From Bacteroidota bacterium (GTDB lineage: Bacteria > Bacteroidota > Ignavibacteria > Ignavibacteriales > Ignavibacteriaceae), in NCBI GenBank assembly GCA_023406915.1, contig JAEXTR010000251.1, positions 1-24,532 of the forward strand: a stretch of 24,532 nt of DNA, given 5' to 3'. Both the position numbers and the translations under genes were made by a program. Below the pieces are notes generated by a model that made no database searches, had not been told where the DNA came from, and saw only the letters and a list, made by a program, of their open reading frames with translations. Of this stretch, positions 6,713 through 15,115 are shown one piece after another; the stretch's first letter is position 1, and every line of letters begins with the position of its first letter.

Positions 6713-7243
6713 TTACTTCCTGGATCCGTGCCTGAATCCCCGGTAAGGCAGCGAAGACTGGATAGAAATGAATGCATCAGGGTCTATCTTATCAATGATT
6801 TTCATGACGTTCTTCTGATACTTTCTTTCTACAATACACATGATCACTGATCGTTTCCCATCTTTTCCCGCAGCCTCCAACGCAGTGACTCCGAATCCGG
6901 ATTCACGGAGCGATTCGGTTAATTCGTCTGCCTTATGAACCGATATAATATTCAACTGAGCAAAACCGAGTCCAATTTTCTGTTCGAGTGTGATACCCAG
7001 GATGTTACCCAGACCGAACCCAATTGCGTACCCTGCAAGGTTCCACGGGTTTGTATCAATAAATTTCAATATGTACTGGATGGCAGTGACCCAGATCAGC
7101 ACTTCTGCCGCACCAACGAATGCAGCAGGGATTTTCCGTCCCTGTACAACCAGAATAGTCCGGAATGTACCAAATGTAACGTCAAAAATTCTGAAAATGG
7201 CTACCAGAACTGGTCCCCAGAGGGTGTTAAAAAGATGCTCCAT
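6713..7243 (-). CDS. UPF0316 family membrane protein (DUF5698/DUF2179)
   Basis: A 176-residue protein of the UPF0316 family, whose biochemical role is not known. Three N-terminal membrane helices (about 5-25, 35-55 and 63-83) contain the family hallmark RIFDVTFGTFRTILVVQGRK and the segment EVLIWVTAIQYILKF. Residues about 100-165 form a soluble DUF2179-type domain (VTALEAAGKDG, then VIMCIVERKYQKNVMKII), which in other proteins is a small regulatory or ligand-binding module. I place the start at ATG 7243, only 2 bases after the stop of the WG-repeat gene (TAGGTATG), implying translational coupling. A TTG at 7255 would overlap that gene and is less likely. Most of the PiT promoter lies just beyond its stop. 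Confidence 0.88.
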   Translation of the reverse strand: MEHLFNTLWGPVLVAIFRIFDVTFGTFRTILVVQGRKIPAAFVGAAEVLIWVTAIQYILKFIDTNPWNLAGYAIGFGLGNILGITLEQKIGLGFAQLNIISVHKADELTESLRESGFGVTALEAAGKDGKRSVIMCIVERKYQKNVMKIIDKIDPDAFISIQSSLPYRGFRHGSRK

Positions 7244-7245
7244 AC

Positions 7246-7917
7246 CTAATCCCAAAACTCGTTTCCGTTGATATCAATATAACCTTCCTGCCCTTCAGCC
7301 TCCACCAGAGCAGATCCATCCCTAAACGGGAAAGCAAAATCATACGACGGGGGAACAATCTCGATCCCGTCAGGATCGACAAAGCCATACTTTTTGTTCA
7401 AACGGACACGTGCGCGTTCTTCATGAAAAGAAATCATTTCCTCATTTTCCAAATCTTCAAAACCAAAATCATAAATCATGGGAATAACCAGAGTACCGAC
7501 CGTATCAATAAAGCCAAGTTTTTGATTTATTACGACTGCTGCCCGTTGATCCGAGAACACGCCTACCCAGTCGTACCGGGGTGGAATAATCTCGATACCT
7601 TCTCTGTTAATAAAACCCCATTTACCATCCTTTGCAACAGGTGCAAATCCATTCATAAAATCATCAACCTCCTCGTATACGACTTCAGTGATCAGCAACC
7701 CATCTTCATCAATAAAGCCGAATCTGCTGCCAACGGAAACTGCTGCCAATCCCTGCGAAAACTTACGGGCAGTGGAATACTCAGGGTTTATAATCATTTT
7801 CATTGCTGCATCGGCGTAACCCCATTCAGAACCAACACGGTATGGAATCAACCCTGATGATTGAGCAGAACTCATTACTGGCAGGAGCATAACTACAAAA
7901 AGTACGAAACGGGACAT
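7246..7917 (-). CDS. Secreted WG-repeat protein
   Basis: A 223-residue protein with a signal peptide (residues 1-18, cleavage after SSA) followed almost entirely by WG-type repeats of about 34 residues. Repeat anchors are WGY at 32, FGF at 66, WGF at 100, LGF at 134, YGF at 177 and EGY at 211, each followed by a DxxG turn and often an IxPPxYD strand. WG repeats form beta-rich scaffolds of unknown binding partner and are frequent in Bacteroidota. It heads a two-gene unit with the UPF0316 gene, preceded by a near-consensus promoter. The product is predicted periplasmic or surface-associated; no cysteine lipobox is present. The repeat-family call is firm and no specific function is claimed. Confidence 0.9.
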   Translation of the reverse strand: MSRFVLFVVMLLPVMSSAQSSGLIPYRVGSEWGYADAAMKMIINPEYSTARKFSQGLAAVSVGSRFGFIDEDGLLITEVVYEEVDDFMNGFAPVAKDGKWGFINREGIEIIPPRYDWVGVFSDQRAAVVINQKLGFIDTVGTLVIPMIYDFGFEDLENEEMISFHEERARVRLNKKYGFVDPDGIEIVPPSYDFAFPFRDGSALVEAEGQEGYIDINGNEFWD

Positions 7918-7939
7918 AGATATCTATTGGTTAATGATG

Positions 7940-7971
7940 CAAATATAATGGAAAATGGGAGAAACGAAAAA
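7940..7971 (-). promoter_or_regulatory. Bacteroidota-type promoter of the WG-repeat gene
   Basis: On the minus strand TATATTTG (7940-7947) fits TAnnTTTG perfectly. TTTT at 7968-7971, 20 bases upstream, is a one-mismatch -33 element. The start codon at 7917 would leave a leader of only about 15-20 bases. Confidence 0.55.
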
Positions 7972-7984
7972 CAGACTGGTGTCA

Positions 7985-8018
7985 AAAGAAGCATGCACCG
8001 GATGAGACCGGTGCATGC
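7985..8018 (-). terminator. Hairpin terminator after the S9 peptidase gene
   Basis: A perfect 11-base-pair stem (GCATGCACCGG with CCGGTGCATGC, 7991-8018) with a 6-base loop lies 9 bases after the peptidase stop. On the minus strand it is followed by TTCTTTTG, a short T-rich tail, so termination is likely but the U-tract is imperfect. Confidence 0.7.
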
Positions 8019-8027
8019 CAAAGAATG

Positions 8028-9971
8028 CTATTTAATCAGGTGTTCCTGAATAAACTTTACAGTAGCATAGTAGAGATAATCCTGGTTCACTTTTTTAGCA
8101 AAACCGTGTCCTTCATCTTTTGCCATCAGGTACCAGTGAGGTGTTTTGATCTGCTTCAGTGTCTCCATCATTTGCACAGCTTCTGAGGCAGGCACTCTTG
8201 GATCATTTGCGCCCTGGACAATGAACAGAGGTTTCTTTATCTTTTCAGCATAGTTCAGCGGAGCTATACTATTCAGATACTCACGCATCTTTGGGTCTCT
8301 TTCATCACCATATTCAACACGACGTAAATCTCTGCGGTATCCTGCAGTGTTTTCAAGGAATGAAACCAGACTTGAAGCACCTACAATGGAAAGTGCACAT
8401 TTGATCTTATCGCTATAAAATGCTGCAGCATATAGTGTCACATTGCCGCCATAGCTGCCGCCGGTGATCATGATGCGGGATACGTCCAACTTCGATGATG
8501 TTCCTATCCAGTCAATCAATGCTTCGATATCTTTATAGGAATGATCGCGGAGGAATCCATTATCCAGTTTTGCAAAGGTTTTTCCAAATCCTGTCGACCC
8601 GCGGATATTCGGGAAGATGATTGCAACGCCGAGTTCATTCAGCAAATAATTCCGTGATCCAAGAAAACCAGGGCGTGCCTGTCCTTCAGGTCCGCCGTGT
8701 ACATCGATGATCACAGGGACTTTGTCTCCAGTCTTCTTTGCGGGCAAATACAGGAATCCGGTGATCTCTTTACCATCAAACGATTTCCAGGAAATCAGTT
8801 CGGGTTCAACAAAATTGTCAGTAATGATGCCGCCAGTTTCGGAGAACGTCCAGCGTACGAGTTCGCTTTTGGCAATGTCGATTGAGTACACATCTGAAGC
8901 AGTTCTGGCAGTATTCAGTACGATGGCAAGATCGTTTCCGTTTTTGTGCCATTCGAGCCCGCCAATCAATCCAACTGGCAGGACAGGAAGTTTCACTTCA
9001 GCCTTGGTTGCCATATTTCTGACGTGCAGCTTGCTGCTTCCGTTTTCATTCAGGATAAAAGCGATATGGCTATGATCCGGTGAGAACTCAAAGCCATCAA
9101 TATCCCACTGAAATTCCTTCATCACGGGTGTTACAGTACCAGTTGCAACTTCAATTTTTGCCAGATACTGAAACTCTGAGTTGAGGTCTGTGAGAGTATA
9201 CACATACTTTCCATCTTTAGAAAAGTAGCCGCCTGAGAATACGACATCCTGATCATCATAGCCTTTAGTAAGAAGGATTTTTTCTCCTTTTTTCAGGTCA
9301 TACAGCCATAGCAAAGACTTATTGACAGAAAGATATTGTGAGTAAAGAAGCCTTTGATCATCTGGTGACCAGTCATTAGCCCCCCAGCCACCACCCTGAT
9401 TCTCTATCAGAAGCTTGCTTGCAGCAGGATCGAGCGGGTTCATCAGCCAGATATCCCTATCGGCACCGTTGCGTGCGGTTGAGGAATAAGCGAACTTATC
9501 ACCCTTGTTCGTCCATACATAACCACCATTCTGGGCTTTGTTGTTGGTCAGCTGAGTGATTTTTCCATCCTTTATGTCGAAGCGGTAGAGTTGACGGTAT
9601 TCATCTCCATCCGTATCCTTCGAAAAAACAAAATATTCACCCTTCACGGGTTCAAACGATGCACCTCCAGGACCATCCTTTAAAAAGGTAAGCTGGGTTC
9701 TTGCCCCGCCGGGGAATTTCAGATAGTGGAACTGACTCACCTCAGCGAACCGGGTAGAGATAATCATCTCTTTTTGAACAGGATGCCACGCCTGAAATCC
9801 TGCAGCGCGGAATTCCCGGTAGCGGTTAATATCCTGAACAAGCTGCATGGAAATCTGAGGTATTCCGTCGATAACGAGATTATCCCCAGGGACGTAAAAC
9901 TTCTCCTGCGCCGGAGTAGTGATAAAAAGGCACAATCCCAGCAGGAGTGAAGAAAATAATTTTCGGGTCAT
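8028..9971 (-). CDS. Secreted S9-family prolyl oligopeptidase-like serine peptidase
   Basis: A 647-residue exported peptidase, probably a dipeptidyl or acylaminoacyl peptidase that trims short peptides in the periplasm. After a signal peptide (about 1-21, ending TTPAQ), residues about 30-390 form a beta-propeller with TolB/WD40-like blades (for example WSPDDQRLLYSQY, FSPDHSHIAFI). The alpha/beta-hydrolase domain, about 395-647, has the oxyanion motif HGGPEGQ, the nucleophile elbow GGSYGG (S506), D590 in GANDPRVP and H622 in EGHGF, a complete catalytic triad. I chose ATG 9971 because GGAG lies 6 bases before it and the signal peptide then begins properly; an upstream ATG at 10034 adds 21 residues without a ribosome-binding site. 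It is divergent from surE and monocistronic. Confidence 0.94.
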   Translation of the reverse strand: MTRKLFSSLLLGLCLFITTPAQEKFYVPGDNLVIDGIPQISMQLVQDINRYREFRAAGFQAWHPVQKEMIISTRFAEVSQFHYLKFPGGARTQLTFLKDGPGGASFEPVKGEYFVFSKDTDGDEYRQLYRFDIKDGKITQLTNNKAQNGGYVWTNKGDKFAYSSTARNGADRDIWLMNPLDPAASKLLIENQGGGWGANDWSPDDQRLLYSQYLSVNKSLLWLYDLKKGEKILLTKGYDDQDVVFSGGYFSKDGKYVYTLTDLNSEFQYLAKIEVATGTVTPVMKEFQWDIDGFEFSPDHSHIAFILNENGSSKLHVRNMATKAEVKLPVLPVGLIGGLEWHKNGNDLAIVLNTARTASDVYSIDIAKSELVRWTFSETGGIITDNFVEPELISWKSFDGKEITGFLYLPAKKTGDKVPVIIDVHGGPEGQARPGFLGSRNYLLNELGVAIIFPNIRGSTGFGKTFAKLDNGFLRDHSYKDIEALIDWIGTSSKLDVSRIMITGGSYGGNVTLYAAAFYSDKIKCALSIVGASSLVSFLENTAGYRRDLRRVEYGDERDPKMREYLNSIAPLNYAEKIKKPLFIVQGANDPRVPASEAVQMMETLKQIKTPHWYLMAKDEGHGFAKKVNQDYLYYATVKFIQEHLIK

Positions 9972-10087
9972 ACTTGCTCCAAAAGTTGGTTGAATATCAT
10001 CTGCAAAATAGAAAAGTAGCATTCTTTTTATCAAGTTTATTTACATAAACGGCGTTTTTGAGGCTGTGAAGCACATCTGCCCGCTTT

Positions 10088-10105
10088 ATAACAAGAAAAT
10101 GTTAT
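10088..10105. promoter_or_regulatory. Inverted repeat ATAACA-N6-TGTTAT between S9 peptidase and surE
   Basis: A perfect 6-base inverted repeat in the 220-base divergent intergenic region. Its left part on the minus strand shares the 12-mer TAACATTTTCTT with the PHO-box-like element before the phosphate transporter. It may be an operator acting on either gene; no binding protein is known. Confidence 0.3.
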
Positions 10106-10129
10106 GAACATGAAACTTCTGTGACTTCG

Positions 10130-10161
10130 TTTGAGTTGCACCGTCAAATACATTAGATTTG
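10130..10161 (+). promoter_or_regulatory. Bacteroidota-type promoter of the surE operon
   Basis: TTTG (10130-10133), a 20-base spacer and TAGATTTG (10154-10161) match TTTG-N19/20-TAnnTTTG without a mismatch. The surE start codon lies 31 bases downstream. Confidence 0.65.
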
Positions 10162-10191
10162 TAATGTTGATTCAAAGAAAAGGATATAGCA

Positions 10192-10959
10192 TTGAAAATA
10201 CTCATTTCAAATGATGACGGAATAGATTCAGCCGGAATTCATCAACTTGCCACTACATTAAGAACTATCGCAGACGTCACCGTTGTTGCCCCACTGATGG
10301 AGCAAAGCGCAGTCGGTCACTCAATCACTATGCAAACCCCCCTGAGGGTAATTAAATACTATAAGAATGGAGAGTTCTTCGGCTATGCAGTGAATGGCTC
10401 CCCCGCAGATTGCGTAAAAATGGGTATCAGAAACCTGATGGAGACCCCTCCGGATATCGTTGTATCAGGCATTAATCACGGGGCAAATACTGCCGCCAAT
10501 GTTATCTATTCAGGAACTGTATCAGCAGCACGGGAAGCAGCCCTGATGGACTACCCCGCCATTGCTATTTCTATTGCCTCACGTATCTCAGAAAACCTTG
10601 CCGTTGCGGCTGATGTTGCCAAATTCTTTGTCCAGCAGATCATGGGAAAAGGACTGAAAAAAGGTACTTTGTATAACATTAATGTACCAGATGTACCCAA
10701 AGCTCAGCTAAAAGGAATACAGTTCACTAAGCAAGGCACATCCAAATGGGATGATCAGTATGAACAGAGAAAGGACCCAACCGGCAGAGATTATTTCTGG
10801 CTGACCGGCATGCTTGCCGATACTGACGATACTCCCGGAACTGATCATTTTGCAATTAAAAACAACTACGTGGCAGTCACACCGGTTCATTTTGATCAGA
10901 CGGATTACGAAGTTCTTCAGGCTTTGAACGCGGCAATCATCGATCCTGCCGTCATATAA
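10192..10959 (+). CDS. surE: 5'/3'-nucleotidase SurE
   Basis: A 255-residue cytoplasmic, metal-dependent phosphatase that removes phosphate from nucleoside 5'- and 3'-monophosphates, with some activity on short polyphosphate in characterised members. The N-terminus MKILISNDDGI is diagnostic: D8 and D9 are metal ligands, with S39 (EQSAVGHS) and N95 (VSGINHGANT) completing the site. NGSPADCVKMG and the conserved YSGTVSAAREA segment also fit. The start is TTG at 10192, placed by the invariant N-terminus and supported by AAGGAT 7 bases upstream. It opens an operon with the VWA gene (3-base gap) and comF. SurE is associated with stress survival in several bacteria. Confidence 0.97.
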   Translation: MKILISNDDGIDSAGIHQLATTLRTIADVTVVAPLMEQSAVGHSITMQTPLRVIKYYKNGEFFGYAVNGSPADCVKMGIRNLMETPPDIVVSGINHGANTAANVIYSGTVSAAREAALMDYPAIAISIASRISENLAVAADVAKFFVQQIMGKGLKKGTLYNINVPDVPKAQLKGIQFTKQGTSKWDDQYEQRKDPTGRDYFWLTGMLADTDDTPGTDHFAIKNNYVAVTPVHFDQTDYEVLQALNAAIIDPAVI

Positions 10960-10962
10960 CAG

Positions 10963-13116
10963 ATGCTTTTATCAGGTTTCTCACTTCAGTTCTCAGGGTC
11001 TGTGTGGCTAGCACTCATCCTGGCAGCAGTTGCTGCAATACTTGCTTTTTTCAGCTATCTCAGAACCAATCCTCCTGTAAGGAATGGTTTGCGATACACT
11101 CTTATGGTACTGCGTACTCTTTCACTGGTAGTAATCGTATTTCTGATTACTGAACCTTTACTGATAATCAGGGAAACCTCTGAAGAGCATCCGGTAGCGG
11201 GAGTATTTATTGATAACTCGCTATCAATGAAGTACGATGATGGCACTGATCGTACCGGAACCGTGCGTGAATTCATCTCACAAATGAAAGGGTCCGGAAT
11301 TCCGAATGTTGCATGGTATTCTTTCGGATCAGAGACTCATCATTACCCTGAGCATGACTCACTGAATAAGGCTATCTCCTTTTCAGAAAGAAGCACTGAT
11401 TTCAGCAGTATCTTTTCTACGATGCAGTTGGAGAAAAAGCTTTTCTCTTCCATTACAATCATTTCGGATGGCAGTCTTACTTCAGGAAGTACACCAGTTT
11501 TTGAAGCCGAAAGGATGGGTATTCCGGTCTATACTGTTGCCGTGGGTGATTCGGGACGGGTGAAGGATATTGCCGTCAACAAGATTTTGCACAATGATAT
11601 CGTATTTCAGAATGTGGAAACCACCATCCTGGCAACAGTAACTGCACTGGGTACCGATGCAGAAGGAATATCTGTTTCGCTCTCTGCAGATAACCGTGAG
11701 GTAACCAGAGTGGTGATAAACCTGCAACAGAATGAGACTATGCAAATCCCGTTTCAGTTTCGTCCCTCAGGAACCGGCGAGCAAAAGCTGACTATCACTG
11801 CCTCATCAGTGGGGGGCGAAAAAAACCTTGTGAACAACAGCAGGACGGTTTTTGTAAAGGTCGAGAACAATAAAAGAAAAGTGTTTCTCATCAGCGGCTC
11901 ACTCTCCAGTGACTTCACATTTGTAAGGAATGCCCTTGCAGCTGATACAAATCTGGCTATAACCACATTAACAGAGACTGGTCCTGGTCGCTTTCTTGAA
12001 AAAAATGCTCAACCTGGCAGGGTCAGGGAAGCTGATATTCTGGTGCTCGTCAATTATCCATCAGTCAACAGTAACCGTGAAGTATCAGATCTGATTCTTG
12101 AAACGCTGCTCAGGGGCAATACATCGCTTCTGCATGTGTTGTCGAACAATTCAGACCCACAAAAACTCAAATGGCTTGAGAGCGAGCTGCCGTTTACCTT
12201 TTCTCCAGGAAGTCAGCAGTACAGGGAAGTCCGTCCATTAGCCTTACCTGAGAAATCGGAGAATGCCCTTCTCCGTTATTCGAGGAATGCCGCTAACGAT
12301 ACATGGAATACCCTCCCCCCAGTTATGGTTCCAGATTGGAATTTCAAGGCACGACCTGAATCCGAAGTGCTCCTCTCTGGTACCATAAATTCTATCCCAA
12401 CAGGTATCCCACTCATGGTCGTAAAGAGAATTGGGAACAAGCGTGCTTTATCGATCCTTGCCGGTGATATTTGGAGATGGAAGCTACAAAGTGCATCAAT
12501 CCAGTCCACAATTTTCGATGAGTTTTTTGGAAATACAACACGCTGGCTCAGCGCTATCACTGATAAAAAGCAAGTGCAGGTAAGACCGTTGCAGCAGCTG
12601 TATGCCTCGGGTGAACGAGTCGAGTTCTCAGGAGAAATATTTGATGAATCATTCAATCCCCTGCCCAACGCAGAGGTAAAACTCAGCATCAGAACTCCGG
12701 ATGGAAATAGTGAAGAAATCTATCTGAATCCGGCTGGCAAGGGGCTGTACGAGGGCTTTTTTGATGAAACAAGAAAAGGCGACTACTTTTATCAGGCGGT
12801 TGCTTCCCTCTCCGGAAAAAGGATCGGAACTGATCAGGGACGTTTTACGATTGGTGATGCTGAGCGGGAGTTGATCAGTCCCGAACTGCAATATGATTTT
12901 CTCGTAAATCTCAGCAATGCAACTGCTGGTAAGACCTACTATAACAAAGAGTATTCTGATCTCTTTGAAACACTCAGGCAAGTCCAGTCACTCAGCGTCA
13001 GGGAGAAATCATCGGTATTTGAGTATGATCTCCGTACAAGTGTATGGCTGCTCAGTGTGACTGTTTTGTTGCTTGCAATAGAGTGGTTTTTAAGAAAACG
13101 GGCTGGAATGCTGTGA
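10963..13116 (+). CDS. Membrane-anchored VWA / glutamine-amidotransferase-like protein
   Basis: A 717-residue protein of unknown function. Two N-terminal membrane helices (about 13-30 and 46-68) precede a von Willebrand factor A domain (about 78-197) with an intact MIDAS metal site: D84-x-S86-x-S88 (FIDNSLSM), T145/D146 and D169 (IISDGS). Beta-sandwich (CARDB/Ig-like) segments follow at about 198-305, then a class I GATase-like alpha/beta fold (about 310-530; VFLISG, DILVLVNYPS) without an obvious Cys catalytic nucleophile. Another beta domain is at 545-655 and a last helix at about 688-708 (WLLSVTVLLLAIEWFL) is followed by a basic tail. The soluble part probably lies in the periplasm. It resembles BatA-neighbour proteins of Bacteroidota, but no MoxR or BatA gene is here. 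It starts 3 bases after surE and overlaps comF. Confidence 0.85.
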   Translation: MLLSGFSLQFSGSVWLALILAAVAAILAFFSYLRTNPPVRNGLRYTLMVLRTLSLVVIVFLITEPLLIIRETSEEHPVAGVFIDNSLSMKYDDGTDRTGTVREFISQMKGSGIPNVAWYSFGSETHHYPEHDSLNKAISFSERSTDFSSIFSTMQLEKKLFSSITIISDGSLTSGSTPVFEAERMGIPVYTVAVGDSGRVKDIAVNKILHNDIVFQNVETTILATVTALGTDAEGISVSLSADNREVTRVVINLQQNETMQIPFQFRPSGTGEQKLTITASSVGGEKNLVNNSRTVFVKVENNKRKVFLISGSLSSDFTFVRNALAADTNLAITTLTETGPGRFLEKNAQPGRVREADILVLVNYPSVNSNREVSDLILETLLRGNTSLLHVLSNNSDPQKLKWLESELPFTFSPGSQQYREVRPLALPEKSENALLRYSRNAANDTWNTLPPVMVPDWNFKARPESEVLLSGTINSIPTGIPLMVVKRIGNKRALSILAGDIWRWKLQSASIQSTIFDEFFGNTTRWLSAITDKKQVQVRPLQQLYASGERVEFSGEIFDESFNPLPNAEVKLSIRTPDGNSEEIYLNPAGKGLYEGFFDETRKGDYFYQAVASLSGKRIGTDQGRFTIGDAERELISPELQYDFLVNLSNATAGKTYYNKEYSDLFETLRQVQSLSVREKSSVFEYDLRTSVWLLSVTVLLLAIEWFLRKRAGML

Positions 13117-13817
13117 GATATAGCATTACCCTGCTACCCGGATCACACAGGTTTTTCGATTTTCTCTTGCCAAGAGTCTGCGCAGGGTGCAAAAATGCAC
13201 TTCAGGTGGAAGAAAATACAGTTTGTCATACATGCCAAAAATCGATGCATTTTCTTCCCGCGGAGACTGCATCACAGATTCTGCTAAAACTACGGCAGGA
13301 ATCAGGCACCATTCACTCTTTCACTGCACCCTACCTTTTTGACAAAGGTGAGGTGGTTCAGGCACTAATTCACAATTTTAAGTACCGGTTGCAATACCCT
13401 ATAGGGAAATTCATTGGATCTGAGATCGCCCACCACCTCCAAACCCGACCACTCCCGTTTTTGCCTGATTGCATCATACCGGTGCCGCTCCATCCCAAGA
13501 GACGCGGAGAACGCGGATTTAATCAGACAGTGATAATGGGGAAGACACTTGCAGGATTCACAGGTATCCCCTGCCTCTCCAATGGTCTGAAACGCACCCG
13601 TTACACTCCCAAGCAGGCGTGGATGAAAAAAACAGAAAGGAAAAATAATATCCGGGATGCCTTCAGCGTTCCCACAGGTAAAAACTACCAGGGAAAAAAA
13701 GTCCTCCTGCTCGACGATGTGGTTACCACAGGAGCCACAGTCTGTGAATGTTCAAGGGTGCTACGAAAGGCAGGAGCCACCGAAATTGCGGTAGTCAGCT
13801 TTGCAGCAGTACTTTAG
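13113..13817 (+). CDS. comF: ComF-family phosphoribosyltransferase-like protein
   Basis: A 234-residue ComF/GntX-family protein; homologues support DNA uptake during natural transformation. An N-terminal zinc-finger-like region has C23-x2-C26 (CAGC) and C38-x2-C41 (CHTC). The C-terminal phosphoribosyltransferase fold has VPLHPKRRGERGFNQ and the PRPP-binding loop VLLLDDVVTTGAT (about 197-209). I place the start at GTG 13113, whose GTGA overlaps the TGA of the VWA gene by 4 bases; an ATG at 13044 lies deep in the upstream gene and would add 23 unrelated residues. Whether it acts in competence in this organism is not visible, since no other com genes are in the window. A hairpin terminator follows. 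Confidence 0.92.
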   Translation: MRYSITLLPGSHRFFDFLLPRVCAGCKNALQVEENTVCHTCQKSMHFLPAETASQILLKLRQESGTIHSFTAPYLFDKGEVVQALIHNFKYRLQYPIGKFIGSEIAHHLQTRPLPFLPDCIIPVPLHPKRRGERGFNQTVIMGKTLAGFTGIPCLSNGLKRTRYTPKQAWMKKTERKNNIRDAFSVPTGKNYQGKKVLLLDDVVTTGATVCECSRVLRKAGATEIAVVSFAAVL

Positions 13818-13877
13818 TTTTACTCTCACTCAGAAGTTGGTACTCCTTCAGTAACGATTCTTCTTAAAGTACTCCGC

Positions 13878-13905
13878 CGGAATAGTAACCCTATTCCGTA
13901 TTTTT
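13878..13905 (+). terminator. Hairpin terminator of the surE-comF operon
   Basis: An 8-base-pair stem CGGAATAG/CTATTCCG with a 5-base loop is followed by TATTTTT. It lies 60 bases after the comF stop in the convergent gap and is oriented for the plus strand; the stem is only half GC, so strength is moderate. Confidence 0.65.
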
Positions 13906-13931
13906 AATATCAGTGATCTGGGCATCACATT

Positions 13932-15095
13932 CTAAGTTACAGCAGGTATTGTAAAAGAACATTGTGTACCCTTCCCTACTTCAGAAGTAATCTGAATAGT
14001 GCCATTATTCTTTTCAACAAAATCTTTAACGAGCAATAATCCTATGCCAGTGCTCGGTTCACCCGCGGTTCCGGTTCTGCCCACCTGCTCAGAAAGCATA
14101 AACAACCTGCCCAGCATTTGTTGATCCATACCAATTCCACTATCAGTAACAGAAACTGTAACCATCCTGTCCTCTGTGGATGCTGTTATTCTGACCTCTC
14201 CTCCAGATCTGGTGAACTTAATTGCATTTGAAACAAGATTCCTGATCACGGTTCCCATCATGTTCCCGTCAGCAAATACAATAGTGTCACGGGAAATACT
14301 ACTATTGAGTGTGATAGACTTACTGGCGGCTGTTTCAGCATGCAGCTCTATTACTTCATAGGCAACATCCCATAGTTGCAGCGGTTCCGGTGTCCATTCC
14401 AGAGTGCCTGTTTGCATCTTTGCCCATGACATAAGGTTCACCAGCAAATCATACGTCTTTTGGGCTGAAACCACGAGTGCGTCTCCCAGTTGAACGACCT
14501 GATCGTAATCTTTCTCATTTAAAAGCTCCCTGATCATTTCACTGATATTCAGCAATGCGCCAAACGGACTTCGGAGATCATGGGCAATGATGGAGAAAAA
14601 TTTATCCTTTTCCTGGTTTATCACTTCAAGCTTTTTTGCAGTCTCCTTCAGTTTCTCCTGAGATGCTAATAATTCTTCGTTCATTTGTCTGATCTTCTGA
14701 TGAGCAGTGTACAACTCCAGATGCGTTTTGATACGTGCCTTCACTTCAGCGACTTTAAAGGGCTTCTCTATATAGTCCACTGCACCGACCTCGAATGCCC
14801 TTGTTATATCATCAATTCCTGTCTTTGCAGTCAGAAAAATAACTGGAATATCGCGTGTTGCCGGGTTTTCCTTCAGTTTTTCACAGACCTGAAATCCATC
14901 CATTTCTGGCATCATAATATCTAGCAAAATTAGGTCAGGAAGTGCATTCTCAAGCATACGGAGGGCATTCTTACCATTATTTGCAATACTGAGGATATAT
15001 TCCTCTTCTAAAACACTTCCAATAACCTTCAGATTGTTCGGTTGATCGTCTATAGCAAGAATGACAGATTTATCTCCGTTATTCCTGGTCATCAT
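13932..15095 (-). CDS. Receiver domain-histidine kinase protein
   Basis: A 387-residue cytoplasmic signalling protein. Residues about 9-125 are a response-regulator receiver (AIDDQPNNL, phospho-acceptor D59 in LLDIMMPEMDG, FLTAKTG, and K111 in IEKP). A coiled-coil helix (about 128-165) leads to a HisKA domain with H172 (IIAHDLRSPFG) and an HATPase domain (RNLVSNAIKFT, DSGIGM, GIGLLLVKDF). There is no sensor, membrane segment or DNA-binding output. I prefer ATG 15095, which has AAAGGA 7 bases upstream; ATG 15119 would add 8 residues and overlap the upstream hybrid kinase stop by 4 bases (ATGA) but has no ribosome-binding site. It is co-transcribed with the hybrid kinase and presumably exchanges phosphate with it, which is inference. 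Confidence 0.92.
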   Translation of the reverse strand: MMTRNNGDKSVILAIDDQPNNLKVIGSVLEEEYILSIANNGKNALRMLENALPDLILLDIMMPEMDGFQVCEKLKENPATRDIPVIFLTAKTGIDDITRAFEVGAVDYIEKPFKVAEVKARIKTHLELYTAHQKIRQMNEELLASQEKLKETAKKLEVINQEKDKFFSIIAHDLRSPFGALLNISEMIRELLNEKDYDQVVQLGDALVVSAQKTYDLLVNLMSWAKMQTGTLEWTPEPLQLWDVAYEVIELHAETAASKSITLNSSISRDTIVFADGNMMGTVIRNLVSNAIKFTRSGGEVRITASTEDRMVTVSVTDSGIGMDQQMLGRLFMLSEQVGRTGTAGEPSTGIGLLLVKDFVEKNNGTIQITSEVGKGTQCSFTIPAVT

Positions 15096-15115
15096 GGTAT
15101 GGTCCTTTCTTCTCA

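Noticed and set aside
9972..10034. Upstream ATG for the S9 peptidase at 10034
   Set aside because: It places 21 non-signal residues ahead of a clear signal peptide and lacks a ribosome-binding site; the ATG at 9971 has GGAG at proper spacing.
13044..13112. ATG at 13044 as the comF start
   Set aside because: It lies within the coding end of the VWA gene and adds a Cys-rich stretch not typical of ComF; GTG 13113 gives a standard 4-base overlap.
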